NCBI GenBank assembly: GCA_020446815.1
Contig: JAGRDY010000023.1
Coordinates: 62,001 to 126,000, forward strand
DNA length: 64,000 nucleotides
Direction of reading: 5' to 3'
Origin: Paracoccaceae bacterium
Lineage (GTDB): Bacteria > Pseudomonadota > Alphaproteobacteria > Rhodobacterales > Rhodobacteraceae
Part shown: one piece after another, positions 34,453-43,900 of the stretch
How positions within the stretch are numbered: position 1 is the stretch's first letter
Layout: each line of letters opens with the position of its first letter
The notes under the pieces: model-generated
What the model saw: only the letters and a program-made list of their open reading frames with translations
What the model was told of the DNA's origin: nothing
Database searches by the model: none
Position numbers and translations under genes: made by a program

Positions 34453-37134
34453 TTGAGCGCGGACAAAAGCACCGTCACGCCGATGATGGCGCAATTTCTG
34501 GAGATCAAGGGGCGCTATCCCGACGCACTCTTGTTCTACCGGATGGGCGATTTCTACGAGATGTTCTTTGCCGATGCCGAGGCGGCCGCCGTGGCGCTGG
34601 ACATCGCCCTGACCAAACGCGGCCAGCACCTCGGGCAGGATATTCCGATGTGCGGTGTGCCGGTTCAGGCCGCCGAAGGCTATTTGCTCACGCTGATCCG
34701 CAAGGGGTTTCGCGTCGCCATCGCCGAGCAGATGGAAGACCCGGCAGAGGCGAAAAAGCGCGGTGCGAAGTCGGTCGTGGCGCGCGATGTGGTACGCTTG
34801 GTGACACCCGGCACATTGACCGAGGAATCGCTGCTTGAGGCGCGGCGCCACAATTTTCTGGTCGCCTGGTCCAGGGTGCGCGACGATGCGGCGCTCGCCT
34901 GGGTCGATATTTCGACCGGCGCGTTCCGGGTCATGGACTGCCCGCTGGCGCGTCTGTCGCCGGAACTGGCGCGGCTGGCCCCGCGCGAAGTCATTGTCAG
35001 CGACATCCATGAGGCGGAATGTGCCGCGTTAGTGACTGAATCGGGGGCGGTGATAACAGCTCTATCGCGGGCGTCCTTCGATAGCGCCGGAGCGCAAAAG
35101 CGGCTTTGCGCGCTTTACGGAGTTGCCACGCTTGACGCGTTCGGCGGTTTCGGCCGCGCCGAGCTGTCGGCGATGGGGGCGATTGTCGAATACCTTGATC
35201 TGACCCAGCGTGGAAAGCTTCCCCTCTTACATCCGCCGATGGCGGAAAGTGCCGTCGGTAACATACAGATCGATGCCGCCACGCGCCGAAATCTGGAAAT
35301 TTGTCAAAGCCTGTCGGGGGGCCGGGACGGATCGTTGATCGGTGCTGTCGACCGTACAGTGACAGCGGCTGGCGGAAGACTGCTAGAACGGCGGCTGTCG
35401 TCACCGTCGCGTGACCTGGAAGAAATTCGCGCACGGCTCGCGGCGGTGAGGTTTCTTTGCGACAGCACCCGGCTGACCGGCGATCTGCGTGGCGATTTAA
35501 AAAAGACCCCCGACATCGACCGGGCCTTGTCGCGGCTGGCACTTGACCGGGGCGGGCCGCGCGATCTGGCGGCAGTCAGGGCGGGGTTGCGGCAGGCCGG
35601 TGAAATCGCGCAAAGGCTGGAGCCATACGAGCTGCCGGGAAGTTTGAGCGATTTCGCAAAAGCGCTGATCGGGCATGATGACATCGTCGCGTTGCTGGAC
35701 AGTGCGCTGGTTTTCGAGCCGCCGCTTGTGGCCCGCGACGGCGGCTTTGTCGCGCCCGGATATGACAGCGATCTGGACGAAGCCCGACAGTTGCGCGACG
35801 AGGGCCGAAGCGTCATTGCCCGCATGCAGCGCGAATATGTTGATCGGACAGGAATCCAGAGCCTGAAGATCAGGCATAACAACGTTCTTGGCTATTTCAT
35901 CGAAACCACCGCAACCCATGCCGAGAGGATGCTGTCGGCGCCCTTGAATGAAACCTTCATTCATCGCCAGACCACTGCCAACCAGCTCCGCTTCACGACC
36001 GTGCCGCTATCTGAGATGGAAACCAGAATTCTCAACGCCGGCAACCGTGCGCTCGAGATCGAAAAGCGGCTCTTTGACACCTTGAAAAAGCAGGTTTTGG
36101 ATTCGGCTGCGGCGATTTCGACAGCGGCGCTGGCGCTATCGGAGATAGACCTTATGGCTGCTTTCGCCGATCTGGCGCGCGGCGAAGATTGGTGCGAGCC
36201 CGTTGTCGACGACAGCCGCGCCTTCGTGATCAGGGGCGGCCGCCATCCGGTGGTGGAACGCGCGCTCAAACGTACGGGCGCACCGTTCATCGCCAATGAC
36301 TGCGCGCTGACAACCGGCGACACACCCGCCTTCTGGCTGCTGACAGGGCCGAACATGGCCGGCAAATCGACCTTCCTGCGGCAGAATGCGCTGATCGCGC
36401 TTCTGGCCCAGACAGGCTGTTTCGTGCCCGCGACTTACGCCCACATCGGCCTTGTGTCGCAAATCTTCAGCCGCGTCGGCGCCGCCGACGATCTGGCGCG
36501 GGGGCGCTCGACCTTCATGGTCGAAATGGTTGAAACGGCGGCAATCCTCAACCAGGCCGACGACCGGGCGCTGGTCATTCTCGATGAAATCGGGCGGGGC
36601 ACGGCAACCTATGACGGGCTGTCTATTGCCTGGGCGACGCTGGAACATCTGCATGATGTCAACCGCGCCCGCGCGCTTTTCGCTACGCATTACCACGAGA
36701 TGACCGCCCTGGCGGCCAAACTGGATGGTGTCGAGAACGCCACAGTGGCCGTGAAGGAATGGGAAGGCGAGGTGATTTTCCTGCACGAAGTGCGCCAGGG
36801 TGCCGCAGACAGATCCTATGGCGTACAGGTCGCGCGGCTGGCCGGGCTGCCTTTGCCGGTCATCGAGCGCGCCAAACTCGTGCTGGAAGCATTGGAAAGG
36901 GGCGAGCGTGAGGGCGGCACGCGCAAACAGGCGCTGATCGACGATTTGCCGCTTTTCAGTGCCGCGCCAGTGGCGCGCCCACAACCCGCCAGCGGACCAT
37001 CGAAGCTGGAAGAGCGTGTGGCGGCACTTCACCCCGATGAAATGACTCCGCTGGAAGCCCTGGCGGCCGTTTACGAGCTTAAGGCGTTCCTGGCGGGTGA
37101 CAATTCGCGCTTTCGTGAGGAAGGCTGCGACTAA
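34453..37134 (+). CDS. mutS: DNA mismatch repair protein MutS
   Basis: Recognises mismatches and starts strand-directed repair with MutL. 893 residues: mismatch-contacting GDFYEMFF (Phe-x-Glu) at about 37-44, core and clamp regions, and the ATPase with Walker A GPNMAGKSTFLRQ, Walker B ILDEIGRGTATYDGLS and ATHYHE. A TTG start at 34453 is used because relatives begin a few residues before TPMMAQFLEIKG and a G-rich ribosome site precedes it; an internal ATG at 34483 is the alternative. It is a lone gene divergent from ribokinase. Confidence 0.95.
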   Translation: MSADKSTVTPMMAQFLEIKGRYPDALLFYRMGDFYEMFFADAEAAAVALDIALTKRGQHLGQDIPMCGVPVQAAEGYLLTLIRKGFRVAIAEQMEDPAEAKKRGAKSVVARDVVRLVTPGTLTEESLLEARRHNFLVAWSRVRDDAALAWVDISTGAFRVMDCPLARLSPELARLAPREVIVSDIHEAECAALVTESGAVITALSRASFDSAGAQKRLCALYGVATLDAFGGFGRAELSAMGAIVEYLDLTQRGKLPLLHPPMAESAVGNIQIDAATRRNLEICQSLSGGRDGSLIGAVDRTVTAAGGRLLERRLSSPSRDLEEIRARLAAVRFLCDSTRLTGDLRGDLKKTPDIDRALSRLALDRGGPRDLAAVRAGLRQAGEIAQRLEPYELPGSLSDFAKALIGHDDIVALLDSALVFEPPLVARDGGFVAPGYDSDLDEARQLRDEGRSVIARMQREYVDRTGIQSLKIRHNNVLGYFIETTATHAERMLSAPLNETFIHRQTTANQLRFTTVPLSEMETRILNAGNRALEIEKRLFDTLKKQVLDSAAAISTAALALSEIDLMAAFADLARGEDWCEPVVDDSRAFVIRGGRHPVVERALKRTGAPFIANDCALTTGDTPAFWLLTGPNMAGKSTFLRQNALIALLAQTGCFVPATYAHIGLVSQIFSRVGAADDLARGRSTFMVEMVETAAILNQADDRALVILDEIGRGTATYDGLSIAWATLEHLHDVNRARALFATHYHEMTALAAKLDGVENATVAVKEWEGEVIFLHEVRQGAADRSYGVQVARLAGLPLPVIERAKLVLEALERGEREGGTRKQALIDDLPLFSAAPVARPQPASGPSKLEERVAALHPDEMTPLEALAAVYELKAFLAGDNSRFREEGCD

Positions 37135-37222
37135 AACGACACGCCGCCAGGCACGACGGTCCTGGCCGCAATGTTGCCTTCATCATACTGGCTATGGCGG
37201 TTCGGGATGGCCCCGAAACACC

Positions 37223-37771
37223 TTAAGGTTTCGGTGTCGAGCTCACCCCGACCTGCGCGGGGCGCAGCAGCCGTTCGTGAAGCATGAAGCCTTCGGTCAT
37301 CACCTGAATGATGTCACCCGCTTTGGTTTCGGGCAGGGGCGCCTCGAACATCGCCTGATGCAGTTGCGGATCGAACTGATCGCCGATTTCCGGAACGATG
37401 GGTTCCACCCCGTGTTTGCCCATGACGCTGAGCAATTCGCGCATGGTCAGTTCGACGCCTTCGATCAGCGCCTTGGCGGCGGCGCGTTGTTCTTCGCCCG
37501 CGGCATCAAGCGCGCGTTTGAGATTGTCGTAAACCGGCAGCAGATCGCGTGCGAGCTTGGTGCCGCCATATTGTTCCGCTTCGCGCCGGTCACGTTCGCC
37601 ACGCTTGCGTATGTTTTCGGCGTCTGCCAGGGCGCGCATGAACCGGTCGCGCATGTCGTCGCGCTCTGCGCGAAGCGCCTCGAGCTCATCGGCTAGAATT
37701 TCTGCCTCTAGCGTTTCGTCACCGATCAGTTCCTGATCTTCGGCAATTTCGTCTTTCTTCATGTCACTCAT
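37223..37771 (-). CDS. grpE: Nucleotide exchange factor GrpE
   Basis: Co-chaperone that releases ADP from DnaK. 182 residues: acidic N-terminus, a long helix rich in R/E/D (residues about 25-80), and the GrpE beta-wing domain with KHGVEPI, GDQFDPQLHQAMFE and LLRPAQVGVS. AAGGGA precedes the ATG at 37771 by eight bases; an ATG at 37780 overlaps the hrcA stop. Downstream of hrcA in the heat-shock operon. Confidence 0.94.
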   Translation of the reverse strand: MSDMKKDEIAEDQELIGDETLEAEILADELEALRAERDDMRDRFMRALADAENIRKRGERDRREAEQYGGTKLARDLLPVYDNLKRALDAAGEEQRAAAKALIEGVELTMRELLSVMGKHGVEPIVPEIGDQFDPQLHQAMFEAPLPETKAGDIIQVMTEGFMLHERLLRPAQVGVSSTPKP

Positions 37772-37776
37772 AGAAT

Positions 37777-38844
37777 TCATCCCTTGCGCTCGCCAGACAG
37801 CAGTTGTCCGACAAGCTGCGCCGTATAATCGACGATCGGAACAATGCGCCCATAGTTGAGCCGCGTTGGTCCGATCACGCCGACCGCCCCAATGATCTTT
37901 CGGTCAGCGTTCATATATGGAGAGACGACCAAAGAGGAACCCGTAAGTGAAAAAAGTTTGTTCTCCGAGCCGATAAAGATGCGTACGCCTTCGCCGGCAT
38001 CGGTAAGTTCAAGAAATTCGGCGATATCGCGCTTGCGCTCCAGGTCGTCAAACAGGCTGCGGATACGCTCGATGTCCGAATCGTCTGTTTGATCAAGCAG
38101 GTTGGAGCGCCCCCGCACGATCAACCGTTCATGGCTTTCGCCCGGGTTTTCCCAGATTGCGAGTCCGCTTGCGACCAGTTCCTGCGCAAGCGTGTCGAGT
38201 TCTTGCCGGCGGGCGTTGATCTCTTGTTGCAGAACCGCGCGAAGCTCGCCAAGGGTCAGGCCCTCGGCCAATGCGTTGAGGAAATTTCCCGCCTCGCGCA
38301 TCGAGGATGCAGTGTGCCCGACCGGAGGCCTGAACACACGGTTTTCGACATGGCCATCCGCGAACACCAGAACCACAAGCGCCCGGTCGGATGCGAGGCT
38401 GACAAATTCGATATGTCGGATCGCGGCTTCGTATTTCGGGGTCAGAACCAGGCTTGCGCCGTGGGTGATACCCGACAGCGCCGAGCCGATCCTGTCCAGC
38501 AAAGGGGCAACACCCTGTTCCTTGTCACCCGTTGTCGCCTCGATAACCTCTCTGTCTTCGGAGGAAACCGTTTCGATTTCCATCAGCCCATCCACGAACA
38601 TGCGCAGACCCAGATGCGTCGGGATACGTCCGGCCGATGTGTGCGGGCTGTCGAGCAAACCAAGATATTCCAGATCCTGCATAACGTTGCGGATCGTTGC
38701 GGCGCTGATGTTTTCGCTCATTGTCCGGGTGAGCGAACGCGAGCCGACAGGCCCGCCGGATCTCAGATAGCCTTCAACGACACGGCGAAAAACTTCGCGC
38801 GACCGCTCGTTCATTTCGGCCAGTATTTTGTGCCTTTCGCTCAT
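37777..38844 (-). CDS. hrcA: Heat-inducible transcription repressor HrcA
   Basis: Represses chaperone operons by binding CIRCE operators, with activity folded by GroEL. 355 residues: N-terminal winged helix (REVFRRVVEGYLRSGGPVGSRSLTR, then ISAATIRNVMQDLEYLGLLDSPHTSAGRIPT), an inserted dimerisation domain and a GAF-like domain ending IGPTRLNYGRIVPIVDYTAQLVG. No CIRCE element is visible in front of it, so in this strain the hrcA-grpE pair is probably not self-repressed through CIRCE. Divergent from rph. Confidence 0.95.
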   Translation of the reverse strand: MSERHKILAEMNERSREVFRRVVEGYLRSGGPVGSRSLTRTMSENISAATIRNVMQDLEYLGLLDSPHTSAGRIPTHLGLRMFVDGLMEIETVSSEDREVIEATTGDKEQGVAPLLDRIGSALSGITHGASLVLTPKYEAAIRHIEFVSLASDRALVVLVFADGHVENRVFRPPVGHTASSMREAGNFLNALAEGLTLGELRAVLQQEINARRQELDTLAQELVASGLAIWENPGESHERLIVRGRSNLLDQTDDSDIERIRSLFDDLERKRDIAEFLELTDAGEGVRIFIGSENKLFSLTGSSLVVSPYMNADRKIIGAVGVIGPTRLNYGRIVPIVDYTAQLVGQLLSGERKG

Positions 38845-38870
38845 CGTCTCATTCCCGGTACCACTTATGC

Positions 38871-38899
38871 AGATAAGGAGCCATCACCCCAAACGTCAA
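38871..38899 (-). promoter_or_regulatory. Candidate sigma-70-type promoter for hrcA-grpE
   Basis: On the reverse strand TTGACG (38899-38894) and TTATCT (38876-38871) are spaced by exactly 17 bp and end 26 bp before the hrcA ATG. The -35 box is half of a perfect inverted repeat, ACGTCAAT (38893-38900) and ATTGACGT (38932-38939), that spans the hrcA/rph divergent region, so a regulator bound there could affect both genes. Confidence 0.55.
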
Positions 38900-38962
38900 T
38901 CGGGGTTGCATCGGCCGCGCTGCCACCTGTAATTGACGTGAAGGATGAGGAAAGGAAATTTC

Positions 38963-39673
38963 ATGCGGCCATCTGGGCGAAAACTGGACGAAATGCGGCC
39001 CGTTTCCATCGAAACCGATGTGGCAAAACACGCCGAGGGGTCGTGCCTGATCCGTTGTGGCGATACACATGTGCTCTGTACCGCGTCTGTCGAGGATCGC
39101 CCGCCGTCATTCTTGAAAGGTACCGGGCTTGGCTGGGTCACTGCCGAATACGGCATGTTGCCGCGCGCGACGAATACCCGTAACCGGCGTGAGGCAGCCG
39201 CCGGAAAGCAGTCTGGAAGAACTCAGGAAATTCAGCGACTTATTGGGCGCGCACTGCGGGCGGGCATTGACCGGGTCGCGCTGGGCGAACGGCAGATTGT
39301 CGTCGACTGTGATGTTCTTCAGGCCGATGGCGGGACACGCTGCGCCTCTATCACCGGCGGCTGGATTGCGCTGCGGCTGGCGGTCAACAGGCTTTTGAAG
39401 GCGGGTGTCTTGGTCTCCGATCCATTGGTCGACCATGTCGCCGCGGTCAGCTGCGGGATCTATGCCGGCCAGGCGGTGCTCGATCTCGATTACGCCGAGG
39501 ACAGCGAGGCGGGAACCGACGGAAACTTCATTCTGACCGGGCGCGGGCGGCTGATTGAAGTGCAGATGTCTGCCGAGGGGTCGACGTTCAGCCGCGATGA
39601 GATGAGCAGGCTCCTCGATCACGCGGAAGCCGGCATCGGGGTGCTTGTCGCAGCACAGGCGGCAGCCATCTGA
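38963..39673 (+). CDS. rph: Ribonuclease PH
   Basis: Phosphorolytic 3'-5' exoribonuclease trimming tRNA precursors. 236 residues with [50 protein letters not shown] and [18 protein letters not shown]. The ATG at 38963 follows AAAGGA by seven bases; an upstream ATG at 38945 lies before that site. Its stop overlaps the rdgB start by one base, beginning the rph-rdgB-ridA-hemW-DUF454 operon. Confidence 0.97.
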   Translation: MRPSGRKLDEMRPVSIETDVAKHAEGSCLIRCGDTHVLCTASVEDRPPSFLKGTGLGWVTAEYGMLPRATNTRNRREAAAGKQSGRTQEIQRLIGRALRAGIDRVALGERQIVVDCDVLQADGGTRCASITGGWIALRLAVNRLLKAGVLVSDPLVDHVAAVSCGIYAGQAVLDLDYAEDSEAGTDGNFILTGRGRLIEVQMSAEGSTFSRDEMSRLLDHAEAGIGVLVAAQAAAI

Positions 39674-40287
39674 TGCGGCGCTTCAACGGTGACAAATTGC
39701 TGGTCGCCACCCATAACAGGGGCAAGCTCGCTGAAATCGCCGACCTTCTCGCGCCCTTTGGCATTGTGTGCGTTGGTGCCGCCGAAATGGGGCTGCCAGA
39801 ACCCGATGAGACCGAAAACACCTTTGTCGGCAACGCCCGCATCAAGGCCCATGCCGCGGCCCGAGCCACGGGATTGCCCGCCCTGGCTGATGACAGCGGC
39901 ATCGAGGTCGACGGCCTGGGGGGCGCGCCGGGGGTCAATACCGCTGATTGGGCGGAAACGCCGCATGGCCGCGATTTTGTTCAGGCGATGACCCGCACCT
40001 GGCGCGAATTGGAAGCCGCGAATGCGCCCTACCCTCGTAGAGCACGATTTCGCGCGACGATGGTGCTGGCCTGGCCGGATGGCCACGACGAGGTTTTCGC
40101 GGGCAAGGTGGAAGGACAGGTCGTTTGGCCGATGCGTGGTGCGCAAGGGCATGGCTATGACCCGATGTTTCTACCCGACGGCTATCGGATGACCTTCGCC
40201 GAAATGGACACGACATTGAAAAACCGCATCAGCCACCGCGCCGATGCCTTTGGCAAGCTTGTTGCCTGTTTCGAGAAACGGTCATGA
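39673..40287 (+). CDS. rdgB: dITP/XTP pyrophosphatase (RdgB/HAM1)
   Basis: Removes non-canonical purine nucleotides (ITP, XTP) from the pool. 204 residues with LLVATHNRGKLAEI at the substrate loop, ADDSGIEVDGLGGAPGVNTA, and GHGYDPMFLPDGY. Overlaps rph by one base and the RidA gene by four, showing tight operon structure. Confidence 0.95.
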   Translation: MRRFNGDKLLVATHNRGKLAEIADLLAPFGIVCVGAAEMGLPEPDETENTFVGNARIKAHAAARATGLPALADDSGIEVDGLGGAPGVNTADWAETPHGRDFVQAMTRTWRELEAANAPYPRRARFRATMVLAWPDGHDEVFAGKVEGQVVWPMRGAQGHGYDPMFLPDGYRMTFAEMDTTLKNRISHRADAFGKLVACFEKRS

Positions 40288-40664
40288 AGGCGCGGCTGAT
40301 TTCTTCCGGCTCTTCATTTGAAAAGACCATGGGTTATAGCCGCGCCGTGGTGAAGGGCAATTGGTGCTTTGTATCCGGTGTTACCGGGTATGATTATTCA
40401 TCCATGGTCATGCCCGCCGGGATTGTCGATCAGGCGCGTAACTGTTTTGCGACGATTGCCGCAGTTTTGGGTGAAGGCGGGTTTTCGCTTACCGATGTCG
40501 TGCGCGTTCAATACACTGTGACGGATTCAGCCCTGGTGGATGAACTTGCACCGGTGCTGGAGGCGTTTCTTGGTGACATCCGGCCTGCGGCGACAATGGT
40601 TATTGCGTCTCTGATCCGCCCGGAAATGCTTGTCGAGATCGAAGCGACGGCCTTCAGGGGCTGA
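40284..40664 (+). CDS. RidA (YjgF/YER057c) family protein
   Basis: A 126-residue member of the RidA family; canonical RidA hydrolyses reactive enamine/imine intermediates made by PLP enzymes. Seen: RAVVKGNWCFVSG, AIAAVLGEGGFSLTDVVRVQYTV-like FATIAAVLGEGGFSLTD and the conserved arginine in LIRPEMLVEIEATA. Fits the operon between rdgB and hemW. It may belong to a Rid subgroup other than the archetype. Confidence 0.88.
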   Translation: MKARLISSGSSFEKTMGYSRAVVKGNWCFVSGVTGYDYSSMVMPAGIVDQARNCFATIAAVLGEGGFSLTDVVRVQYTVTDSALVDELAPVLEAFLGDIRPAATMVIASLIRPEMLVEIEATAFRG

Positions 40665-40667
40665 ATC

Positions 40668-41822
40668 ATGCTGGATTGGCAAAATGGCGGTTTCGGGCTT
40701 TATCTTCACTGGCCGTTTTGCGCCTCGAAATGCCCCTATTGCGATTTCAACAGCCATGTCGCACAGGATATAGACCAGAGCAGATGGCGGCGCGCTTACC
40801 TGGGTGAGATAGACCGGATCGGGGCAGAGACACGGGGTCGGGTTCTCAACACGGTCTTTTTCGGGGGCGGAACACCGTCGCTCATGGATGCCGATCTTGT
40901 CGCGGCGGTCATTGAAAAGATACGGGCCACCTGGCCCATGGTCAATGATGCCGAGATCACGCTCGAGGCCAATCCCGGCAGTGTCGAGGCCGGCCGGTTT
41001 CGTGGTTATGCCGATGCAGGCGTGAACCGGGTAAGTGTTGGCGTTCAGGCATTGAATGATAACGACCTGAAACGACTTGGAAGGCTGCATAGCGTGGCTG
41101 AGGCGCGCGCCGCGTTTAAAATTGCGCGTGACGTCTTCGACCGGGTCAGCTTTGATCTAATCTACGCGCGGCAGGACCAGACATTGGCGGCTTGGCGCGC
41201 CGAACTGGCCGAAGCGATGGCCATGGCGGCCGACCACATGTCGCTTTATCAACTGACCATAGAGCAAGGAACGGCCTTCGGCGCGCGCCAAGCCGCCGGT
41301 AAACTGACAGGCCTTCCACATGATGATTTGTCTGCGGATATGTATCTGGTAACAAATGATATTCTGAGCAAATTCGGCTTGCCTGCCTATGAGATTTCCA
41401 ACCACGCCCGCGCAGAGGCTTCAAGCCGTCACAACCTGATTTATTGGCGCTATGGCGACTATGCCGGGATCGGCCCCGGTGCGCATGGGCGGCTGACACT
41501 TGACGGCGTGCGTCATGCCACGGAGACTTCTTCCAGCCCTTCGGCATGGCTGCGACAGGTGGAGCAGAACGGATCGGGCGAAAAGACGCGTCGGGCGTTG
41601 TCGCGGGCGGACCAGGCCGGTGAATACCTGATGATGTCGTTGCGACTGGCCGAGGGGATGGATATCGATCGCTACGCATCTCTTGCCGGCGCCGGGTTGA
41701 ATGCCGCCGCCGTTTCGCGGCTGGATGAACTGGGCATAGTAACGTTAGCGCACGGGAAACTTGCCGCCACCATGCAGGGACGTCCGGTATTGAATGCCAT
41801 CATTCGCGAATTGATGCCATGA
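40668..41822 (+). CDS. hemW: Radical SAM heme chaperone HemW
   Basis: A 384-residue radical SAM protein once annotated as oxygen-independent coproporphyrinogen oxidase; HemW delivers heme to target proteins. The 4Fe-4S ligands are HWPFCASKCPYCDF (Cx3Cx2C), with FFGGGTPSLM and GVNRVSVGVQALND following. The lack of the HemN N-terminal extension favours HemW. AGGGG precedes the ATG by seven bases. Start overlaps the preceding operon closely (3 bp gap) and the stop overlaps the DUF454 gene by 4 nt. Confidence 0.92.
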   Translation: MLDWQNGGFGLYLHWPFCASKCPYCDFNSHVAQDIDQSRWRRAYLGEIDRIGAETRGRVLNTVFFGGGTPSLMDADLVAAVIEKIRATWPMVNDAEITLEANPGSVEAGRFRGYADAGVNRVSVGVQALNDNDLKRLGRLHSVAEARAAFKIARDVFDRVSFDLIYARQDQTLAAWRAELAEAMAMAADHMSLYQLTIEQGTAFGARQAAGKLTGLPHDDLSADMYLVTNDILSKFGLPAYEISNHARAEASSRHNLIYWRYGDYAGIGPGAHGRLTLDGVRHATETSSSPSAWLRQVEQNGSGEKTRRALSRADQAGEYLMMSLRLAEGMDIDRYASLAGAGLNAAAVSRLDELGIVTLAHGKLAATMQGRPVLNAIIRELMP

Positions 41823-42175
41823 TGCAGCCGGTCTGGATAGCGGCTGGCGGGCTCGCATTGACGCTCGGCGTGGTTGGGGTGTTTCTGCCTCTTTTGCCCA
41901 CCGTTCCGTTTTTGCTTTTGTCGGCATTCTGTTTTGGCCGTGGGTCTTCGCGGCTTCACCGCTGGTTGTTGCAACATCGCGTGTTTGGCCCCCCGATTGA
42001 AGACTGGATCGAGAGCGGGGCAATCAGCCGAGGCGCCAAGAAGCTCGCAACAGTCTCTATTCTTGCAACTTTCGGCGTTTCTCTGTCTTTGGGCGTCGGC
42101 GGTGAATTCTTGATTGTGCAGGCTGTGGCGCTTGGCGGCGTCGTCCTGTTCATCTTGACTCGCCCCGATGCCTGA
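41819..42175 (+). CDS. DUF454/YbaN family inner-membrane protein
   Basis: A 118-residue membrane protein of the DUF454 (YbaN) family: an N-terminal hydrophobic hairpin with GVVGVFLPLLPTVPFLLLSAFCFGRGSSRLHRWLLQH, followed by a short loop and another hydrophobic pair. Function unknown in the family. Starts within the hemW stop (ATGATG) and ends four bases before the converging parB stop. Confidence 0.85.
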   Translation: MMQPVWIAAGGLALTLGVVGVFLPLLPTVPFLLLSAFCFGRGSSRLHRWLLQHRVFGPPIEDWIESGAISRGAKKLATVSILATFGVSLSLGVGGEFLIVQAVALGGVVLFILTRPDA

Positions 42176-42179
42176 GTCG

Positions 42180-43082
42180 CTATGCCGTCATGCTCAAAAG
42201 CTGACAAATTTCATCAAGTTGTTCGAGAGATTTGTAGTTGAGCGTGATCGTTCCGCCACGTTCACCCTTGTGATCGATACTTACCTTCAGCTTTAGATGG
42301 GCGGTGAGGTCGCGTTCGAGCAGCCGCGTATCCGCGTCTTTTTCAGGGTGCATCGCGGCAGGAGCGCCGCTTTTCCGGCCCGGTTTGGCTCCGCCCTTGG
42401 CAAGCCGCTCCGTCTCGCGGACCGACAGCCCCTTGGCGATGACTGCGCGAGCTAGCGCAATAGGGTTTTCGGCGGTGATGAGCGCCCTTGCATGGCCCGT
42501 CGTCAACTGCCCGTCGATCAGCCAGTTCTGGATATCCTGCGGCAAGGTCAACAGACGCAACAGATTGGCAATATGGCTTCGGCTCTTCGACAGACCTTCC
42601 GCCAGACGTTCCTGTGTGTGTCCGAAGCGGTCCATGAGCTGACGGTAGCCCATCGCCTCTTCGACCGGGTTCAGGTCGGCGCGTTGAATATTTTCGATAA
42701 TGGCAAGCTCAAGAACTTCTGTGTCGTCAAGCTCGCGGATCAGGGCAGGCACATCATGAAGCTGCGCGATCTGGGCAGCGCGCCACCGGCGTTCACCGGC
42801 GACAATTTCGTAACTATCTGGCTTTCTTGGGTTTTTCCTAACAATGAGTGGCTGGATGACACCTTTTTCGCGGATCGATGCAGCCAGCTCTGCTAAAGCC
42901 TCCTGTGGAAAGGCGCGGCGCGGCTGGTCCGGGTTCGGTTCCAGCTTTTCAATCGGCAGGCGCGTCTCGGCGCGATGGGCGTGTGTGTCACCCTCTTCGC
43001 CCGGCGTATCTGGCCTTATGTCAGCCATCAAAGCCGATAGGCCGCGCCCCAATCCGCGCCTTTCGCTCTTCCTGTCAGCCAT
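42180..43082 (-). CDS. parB: Chromosome partitioning protein ParB
   Basis: CTP-dependent DNA clamp that loads at parS sites and segregates the origin. 300 residues: basic N-terminus (GLGRGLSALMAD, the ParA-stimulating segment), the CTP/arginine patch YEIVAGERRWRAA, the ENIQRADLNPVEEA region, a helix-turn-helix about residues 145-175 (HTQERLAEGLSKSRSHIANLLRLL) and a C-terminal dimer domain. Two perfect parS sites lie 1.4 and 3.3 kb upstream (44466 and 46371). It follows parA by 11 bp. Confidence 0.97.
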   Translation of the reverse strand: MADRKSERRGLGRGLSALMADIRPDTPGEEGDTHAHRAETRLPIEKLEPNPDQPRRAFPQEALAELAASIREKGVIQPLIVRKNPRKPDSYEIVAGERRWRAAQIAQLHDVPALIRELDDTEVLELAIIENIQRADLNPVEEAMGYRQLMDRFGHTQERLAEGLSKSRSHIANLLRLLTLPQDIQNWLIDGQLTTGHARALITAENPIALARAVIAKGLSVRETERLAKGGAKPGRKSGAPAAMHPEKDADTRLLERDLTAHLKLKVSIDHKGERGGTITLNYKSLEQLDEICQLLSMTA

Positions 43083-43093
43083 TGTCTCCCCCC

Positions 43094-43900
43094 TTACCCT
43101 GTTATTCCGTTTCGCGCCAGGAACTCCCGCGCGATGGCGCGATAGGCAGCACTGCCCTTCGACATCGTATCATAAGCCAGCACCGGCACCGAAAAGGACG
43201 GTGCCTCGCTCAACCGGACGTTTCGCGGCACGACGGTCTGATACACCAGATTGCCAAGATTCGCGCGCGCATCCGCTTCTACCTGTTGCGACAGGTTGTT
43301 ACGGGCATCATACATTGTCAAAACGACGCCCTCGATCCGAAGATCCTTATTGGCAGATTGCCGAACCTGCCTGATGGTCAGCATCAGTTGGGAAAGCCCT
43401 TCAAGCGCATAAAACTCGGCCTGCAAGGGTACCAGAACCGAATGGGCCGCGACCATCGCGTTTACAGTCAACAAAGAAAGGGATGGCGGGCAGTCGATCA
43501 GGACAAAGTCGAACGCAAAGCTGTCGATGGCGGGTTGGCGGAGTGCGTCATGCAGCAGGAAACTGCGTTTTTCATTCGAAAAAAGTTCAATATCGGCCGA
43601 CGAAAGATCAGTCGTCGAGGGGCAAAGCCACACGCCATCAACCTGGGTGGTCCGAATGATATCGGCCAAGGGCGCGTCTTCGATCAGCAGGTCATAGGTT
43701 GTCTTTCCGCGCTGTGAGGGTTCGGAGCCAAGCCCCGTCGACGCATTTCCCTGGGGGTCCAGGTCAACCAACAACACGCTGTGGCCGCGCTCGGCCAGCG
43801 CAGCCGCCAGATTGATGGCTGTCGTGGTTTTACCGACGCCGCCCTTCTGATTGGCAACCGCAACGATCCTGGGGCCCGGTGGCCGGGTCGGGTCAGACAC
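43094..43900 (-). CDS. parA: Chromosome partitioning ATPase ParA
   Basis: Deviant-Walker ATPase that moves ParB-parS complexes along the nucleoid. 268 residues with Walker A VANQKGGVGKTTTAINLA, LLVDLDPQGNAS, DFVLIDCPPSLS and QAEFYALEGLSQLM. I choose the GTG at 43900: GGAGG is eight bases upstream and the protein begins [17 protein letters not shown]; a TTG at 43915 gives five extra residues. The start lies inside the end of rsmG (8-nt overlap). Confidence 0.95.
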   Translation of the reverse strand: MSDPTRPPGPRIVAVANQKGGVGKTTTAINLAAALAERGHSVLLVDLDPQGNASTGLGSEPSQRGKTTYDLLIEDAPLADIIRTTQVDGVWLCPSTTDLSSADIELFSNEKRSFLLHDALRQPAIDSFAFDFVLIDCPPSLSLLTVNAMVAAHSVLVPLQAEFYALEGLSQLMLTIRQVRQSANKDLRIEGVVLTMYDARNNLSQQVEADARANLGNLVYQTVVPRNVRLSEAPSFSVPVLAYDTMSKGSAAYRAIAREFLARNGITG

